Source: Adineta vaga (taxonomy: Eukaryota; Rotifera). Taken from it: a stretch of DNA of 64,000 bases. Shown piece by piece: positions 58,498 through 64,000 of the stretch; position 1 is the first letter of the stretch; the number at the start of each line of letters is the position of its first letter. The stretch lies in assembly GCA_021613535.1 (NCBI GenBank), contig CP075497.1, positions 7,378,001 through 7,442,000 of the forward strand, given 5' to 3'. The notes beneath the pieces were generated by a model. It was given only the letters and a program-made list of their open reading frames with translations, ran no database searches and was not told where the DNA came from. The translations under genes were made by a program, and so were the position numbers.

Positions 58498-60317
58498 CTA
58501 TCGGTTTATTTCGATTATATTTTGTTAAAAATTTTCTTCAAATTTCGTATTTATTATAATAGAAAGTTTATAAATAAATTTCCCAGAACATTCAAATGAC
58601 GTTTTGAATAAACCAATACCAATGATAAAAAAATAGGAAACAGAAAAAAAAGGCAAAACTAAACTAATAGCAATAGCAAGAATTATATGACCATTACAAT
58701 CATGATAGTTTGTCGTAATTTATTATATCTGATATATTGGTATCGTACATAAAGATAGAAATCTGTAAAACATTTTGTTAAAAATCTTCGTGAGAAATAC
58801 TATTCAAATGATACTAGTTCGATTAATCACACTTTTTATTGCGTTATTAATATGTTAATGAGGTTCATCATCCAATTAACTAGTGCATTAGTTCGTTTTT
58901 GATATTTAACAGATAAAATGAATTTGGCATGTGAAAAGATATTTGAATGTTGAAATATCAACTATATTCGTTTATTCATCTAATCTGTTTTTTTATGACC
59001 TTTTGTCTTTTATAACATTTTTGTTTTTTTCTTTTTATATCATTGTACTAATTTATATAGTTTTGTAATTGCAATAAGTACTAATTGAAAAGAAAAACAG
59101 AATAATAATATATCCATAGAAAAGAGATTACATCAATGATGTAGTTATGGATATGCTTGAAAGAAAAATCTGTTTTTTATTCTTGTTAATGCACTTTCAC
59201 TTAGATTTTTCTCCTTTGTGTATGATTGTGTGAGATGCATTCGTATCTGTTTATGCTAGTGCCATCCTGAGTCGTTTTTGCGGCTAGACTACAAACAAAT
59301 GAGTAGAAGAAGAAGAAGAAGAGAAACCAAACAGACTACTGGCATTACGAAGCGCGACAACATCTTTTTGTCCACAATTAGGAAAAAAAATAAGAAGAAA
59401 AGAAAAAGAACGAACAAACTAAAGGAAATAGAAAACAAGGAAAATCTGACAAATATAGTGCACTGAAAACTCACCTATTTTCATTTTTTTTCTTCTTTCT
59501 CTCCCTCCCTTCTCCCTCGTTCAGGTTTTCATTGCAACCAACCATGTCGATACTTGAAACTATCAGTATAGTTGTACTACAACATAGTTACATTTCTCAT
59601 TTCTTTTCCTATTAACATTTAGAAAGCGCATTTACACAACAAGTAAGAGAAAAAAAAATCGATAAAGTGGAGAGTAAAGCTTGCTTATTGAACAAATAAT
59701 ATATCTATGTATGCCATAGACACAATTATTCCTTGTCATTTACTTCTTTTCCTTTATTTATATGCATTTCATTTGCGTGTGTTAGTTTCATTTAGATGAT
59801 TGTCATTGTCAGCTGAATGAAAGATGTTAAGAGTATAAGTGTCTTGACAACGACTCAGTAACAACCTGTTATGACATTAAAAAAATCATTTCGTTCTGTC
59901 TTCCTCTTAAGCAAATAAATCTTTCTTTCTTTTCTGTATTTTACCTCTTTTTTTCTTTCTTTTCAGACCAAAGTCCGATCAGCGAAAAAAAAATGACGGC
60001 ATTGGTGTTTTTGTTATTTCTTTTCTGTCAAAACTCAATTTAATACACTTCATACTTTGTATTTTTTTATCCATCCATCCAATTTCAACTCATTCACATA
60101 TGTGCCTTTCATCGCAAACTGTTGTTTGTTCTTGTTCTACGTCGTCAATGGGTATGGCAAAAGAATATTTCAAATATTTTCAATGTATTTAGTGCAAACT
60201 TTTTTTTTCTATTTTAATACTTTAGCATCAACAACATCAGTAGCCACAGACGATCTAATATCGAACGGTCTAGAAACAGATTTCTCTTCGAAAGATATAC
60301 TTGTTGATAAAAATTCT
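58498..60317. other. long intergenic region with simple-sequence tracts
   Basis: About 1.8 kb. AAG-rich tracts occur near 59306-59330 and 59381-59410, and pyrimidine tracts near 59485-59515. An in-frame open stretch immediately upstream of the PEDS1 start (from about 60226, behind an ACTTTAG acceptor) may be 5'-UTR or an N-terminal extension. Confidence 0.45.
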
Positions 60318-61945
60318 ATGCCTGAAGATGATCCAAATGGAAATACTTTACATGAAGCTCATAATATACGTTGGGGACCTCAGCATGCCGGTGCAAAATT
60401 ACTTGCCAGTCAATATACGAATGGTAAGAGAGAAAAAGAAAAGTTCTTTTCAATAAGAAAATGATCTTGTATCAAAAAAAGAAGAAAAGAAAAGAAATTT
60501 GACACTGACAATGTATTCATATTTTTTTCTGAGTATATACTTCAAAAGGAAATATAAAGTTATTAGTCTCTCTAATGAATTGTATAGTTGGTTAAATCAG
60601 TCTTTTCTTTTTAAAGTGGTTAGTAGGTAGTCTTCTAAAATTTTATTTCTGATTAGAATATTAAAAAAAAAACAAATTAGTTCAGGCAATGTATGACTAA
60701 AATATAATTAGCATTTGAAAAATTAATCAATTTTATGCCTGGAAGAAACAAAAGAAAAGTGAAATCTTCTTATTTTATGCTCAATATTTATCAATGAACT
60801 TGCTCGAAATAACTAGAGATTCGTAGTGATTTCTTTGCCTCTTTGATCATTTATACACATAATCCAATATGAATATTAAATTTCATGGTCTAATTCAATT
60901 GATTCTATTTTTGATTGCCTCAAGGCTTATCTCAATATTCGAAAAACTCGATTTTCCTTTTCTTTTTCCTTTATAATATCAAACTAATGAAAACTTTTTC
61001 GTTCTTTGATTCTTTTAGAAAAACGTGCACAAGAATTAATCTCCATTATTCTATGTGTTTTATTAATGATGTACAATTTTTTCTTTATTTGTTCTTATTT
61101 CGATGTTAGAAATTGGTATTTAATCATTCCTTCTGCTTGTATGTTAAATTGAATTTCGTTTATATGAAAGAAATCTATTTTATTTATATAGTGCTAGGAA
61201 TTTCAACAGCGGACTTAGCATCAGGTATTGTCCATTGGGGTGCTGATACATGGGGTTCAGTTGATATGCCATTTATTGGTCGAAATTTTTTACGTCCATT
61301 TCGAGAACATCATATTGATCCAACATCGATAACACGTCATGACTTTATTGAAACAAATGGTGACAATTTTGCTGTTATTATTCCATATTTTCTCTATATG
61401 GCTTATAAGTTCACATTTTTCTCTGAAACTGATATAAGACGTTCATATAATTTTGAAGTTTACATGTTTCTTCTTGCTATATTTGTGTCAATGACGAATC
61501 AGGTAGATAAGACAAAACACTTGAAGTTTATTTTATTTATGACTCAATGTTTTAGTTCCATAAATGGTCACATACCTATTTTGGTCTACCTTCTTACATT
61601 GTCTTCTTACAACGTTATCATATTATTCTACCTCGCAAACATCATCGGATACATCACGGTAAATCTAGTACAATTCTTAGAGATTAATTTTAACGAATTT
61701 CCTTCTTGTTATTTTAGTTGTGCCTCATGATACCTATTTTTGTAGTTAGTATTTTTGATATTAAAAGTCAAAAGAAACGATTTATTCATTTGTTTATAGT
61801 TACAACTGGTTGGTTAAATCGACCATTGGAAATGATCCAGTTTTGGTCTTGTTTGGAAGCAATTGTGGAAAAATATACGGGAGCTAAACCTCGCTCAGAT
61901 GATTTTGCTTGGGCACAAAAGACAGAAAATGTTCATTATGAATAA
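60318..61945 (+). CDS. PEDS1: plasmanylethanolamine desaturase (PEDS1/TMEM189, Kua)
   Basis: Six exons (60318-60423, 61019-61138, 61192-61502, 61556-61658, 61718-61744, 61800-61945) encode 270 residues, equal to human PEDS1. The conserved [13 protein letters not shown] opening is followed by two hydrophobic segments and the His-rich diiron-type ligands: [57 protein letters not shown], then [19 protein letters not shown]. The end has [13 protein letters not shown]. The enzyme introduces the vinyl-ether bond of plasmalogens in ER membranes. A 27-nt exon (61718-61744) splits the VPHDTYF motif. The start is chosen by fit to family length; in-frame codons continue upstream to about 60226. Confidence 0.95.
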
Positions 61946-64000
61946 GAAAAGTGTTTTATTTTTCGTCTATTTTTGTCAACAAAATCAAGTGCGATTATCA
62001 TATTCTTTCGTTTGTTTTTCTTCATTTGTTACAAATTTTTTTCTTGAGTTTGTTTTTCATCTATTCTGTTTGCATTATGATTTTGTTTCTTTAACGCTTC
62101 ATTTTTCATTTCTATTGATTTTGCCCTCAAAGTCCTTAACACTTTTTCTAGCATCTGTGATGACTATCTGTGTGTGTGTGTGTGTGTATGCATGTATGTA
62201 GAAGATAAAAAAGAACAAAAGAGCAACAGAAATTATTTATACTCTCATAGTATATATAGTTTACTTTGGTCCTTTTTTTATGTTGATAGAGAAAGAGAGA
62301 AAAATTAGTCAACAAAACAACAAGATAGTTCAAAACACACGATTGTCAGATAATCGTAGGTAAAGAAGAAAAAAAACGCTAAATAACTCATCCGGTTTTC
62401 ATTTTTCTTTCTTTCGTTCTTTCTTCTACTGTTATGCTTTTTTGTTTTTTGAAAGGAAAATAAACAAATATAGAAAGATAAAATGATCGATTTCGTTAAC
62501 AATTAATAGATATCGAAGAATATCATCAGCTTTCTTCATGATCATATGAAAATTCTATTGAACTTGAAAGAATACGAAAGAGTTTCATCTAATTGGAAAA
62601 TTTGATTTTTTTTTCCTGTCAAAAGCTCCAAGTGATATATTTATTTATTAGATAATTAGCGATAAAGGATATTTTTGTTTGTCATAAGAAAACAATTTCC
62701 GGAAATTAACTATGAACTAGCATGAAGTAAGCAAGACATTACTGAAGTTTCGTGATTGAAGAATTTCAATAAGATATATGTAGTTTTATTCGTAGAAGTA
62801 TGTAATGATGATTAAAGTTTCATGTGGATTAAAAATTTCTAAAATCAAGTTCTAGAAAACCTTATGTCTCGTTGTCGTCGATCATTTACTTCGCTTTTTG
62901 ATTAATTAATTCATTTATAAATAATAGCAAAGAAGTATAATAATTTTTCTTGTAAATTCAATCAATTTTTCTTTCAATATTTATTGTACGACATCTGGGT
63001 TCACTTCCAACATTAAGGGAAAACCAACTTCTTTTTATTCATCAAAATATCTAATTTCAAACCATATAGATCGTTCAACAGAAGTTTTCATATCTAAATT
63101 TGATATCATTGAATTCATTGGACTGATTATTGAAAAATCGTATTATTTAATTAAATTTATATATGTAACCGCTCACTCTTTACTGAGTTATTTCATGATT
63201 TCAATAGTTAAATTATGTTCTTATTCTTTGTTTGTTTTTTTCTTGTAATAAGTCAAGTATTTCATATTCATTTTCCAAATGGATATATGCTATTGAATGA
63301 CTATTATTGAGTTTATTTGAATAGGATTTTTCATCAATTTGAAGTCAAATGACTAATCAATCAATTAAAATTTCTCTCTTCTAATCTCAAGATATGAATC
63401 AACAATTTCTTCGTCAATCTTATAAGCGATTATATTGATAATCTCATATTTAATACAATATCATACAAAAATAGTCTTTCATCATTATTATTAATCTCCG
63501 GTCTTCACTTCGTCTTCAATATAGTCTATATACATTACCAACAACTAATCTGGATTAAAATCGACCGAAAGAGAGAGAGACAGAGAGAAAACGAACTGCT
63601 TCATTCTGACAATACACTAATACTCCGTTCCTAATCTCAACTCGGAAATTCCTCTTGTACTTTTTTTCCTCTCAATATTTTTTTCCTCAATAATGCATTC
63701 TATATCGGCTTAAGCTTATCACAATCCCAATGCGCTTGCTTGCCAGTCGATAAGCGAAAGCTCAATTAAATTCTTCTCCCAGTCAGGTTTCTTTTCGTTC
63801 TTTTTTTTTATTACTTATCGGCATGGTTGCCGTCCGTATTTCTATATAATCTACCTTATCAACAATCGTTGAACTAGAGCAATCTTTTTTTCTTCTATAT
63901 TGTTTGTTCGTAAATCAGAATGATGATGATAATTATAATGATGACATGGAAAGAAATTGGTAGTACTCAACTCTATCTTAGATTAACTCCAGGACAAATA
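61946..64000. other. right-edge intergenic region
   Basis: About 2 kb with no supportable gene. A (TG)n run lies at about 62169-62188 and a GA-rich run near 63569-63590. From about 63700 to 63850 the sequence is GC-richer than the surroundings and could be the 5' region of a gene beyond the window. No RNA gene or transposon recognised. Confidence 0.45.

Noticed and set aside
59278-59474. Basic (Arg/Lys-rich) open frame and its antisense
   Set aside because: Generated by AAG/AGA repeat tracts; no conserved feature and no acceptor-linked start.

Overview
The window is eukaryotic nuclear DNA from a small, compact, AT-rich animal genome, most likely a bdelloid rotifer. The grounds are AT-rich sequence, many GT-AG introns of about 47-65 bp, gene spacing down to tens of bases, start codons lying directly behind 3' splice acceptors (as expected for spliced-leader trans-splicing), purely metazoan orthologues (PINK1, PCGF, MON1, PEDS1, a CCHamide/GGNG-type neuropeptide) and an expanded Dicer family. 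The species assignment is inference. All gene models were spliced by eye and checked for reading-frame closure; no RNA evidence was available.

Layout. 0.6-1.7 kb: PLAC8-type Cys-rich protein (+). 1.8-5.3 kb: PINK1 kinase (-). 6.2-8.0 kb: tail-anchored TIR-domain protein (+). 8.6-9.4 kb: four-pass membrane protein (-). 10.4-11.6 kb: SLC35G/EamA transporter (+). 11.9-14.2 kb: RRM/KH protein like the N-terminal part of PARP10/14 (-). 14.8-15.7 kb: tail-anchored protein faintly like the OspF/SpvC lyase fold (-). 15.8-23.7 kb: a closely packed same-strand trio, MPHOSPH6-MON1-NOLC1 (-), probably one polycistron; NOLC1 is expanded by serial duplication of phase-1 exons. 24.8-28.2 kb: one weak gene (-), one unknown gene (+), and a polycomb RING protein PCGF (-) with a small gene nested in its intron (+). 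29.2-36.7 kb: secretory and cytoskeletal housekeeping genes: ERGIC3/ERV46 (-), then ARP1/centractin, glucosidase I (MOGS) and TMEM165 (+). 38.0-41.4 kb: alpha-carbonic anhydrase (+), a small Cys-rich lipid-anchor candidate (-) and a secreted Het-C/VWA7-like protein (+).

42.5-55.6 kb holds the most unusual region: three tandem Dicer-type genes on the + strand. The middle one is full length (helicase, DUF283, PAZ region, RNase IIIa, RNase IIIb, dsRBD; 1411 aa) with all catalytic acids present. Its neighbours lack the helicase and DUF283. The upstream copy has lost all four RNase IIIb catalytic acids and the dsRBD; the downstream copy has a Glu-to-Gln change in RNase IIIb. Both neighbours carry frame problems in the same small segment of RNase IIIa that could be removed as an intron. 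Between the first two genes lie a ~92-bp hairpin and a ~500-bp foldback with ~200-bp arms, including 64 bp of perfect complementarity. This looks like a diversifying small-RNA locus that combines an active Dicer, helicase-less or catalytically altered paralogues and hairpin-forming DNA.

57.2-58.5 kb: a CCHamide/GGNG-type neuropeptide precursor and a small unknown gene (both -). 60.3-61.9 kb: PEDS1/TMEM189 plasmalogen desaturase (+). The last 2 kb show no gene.
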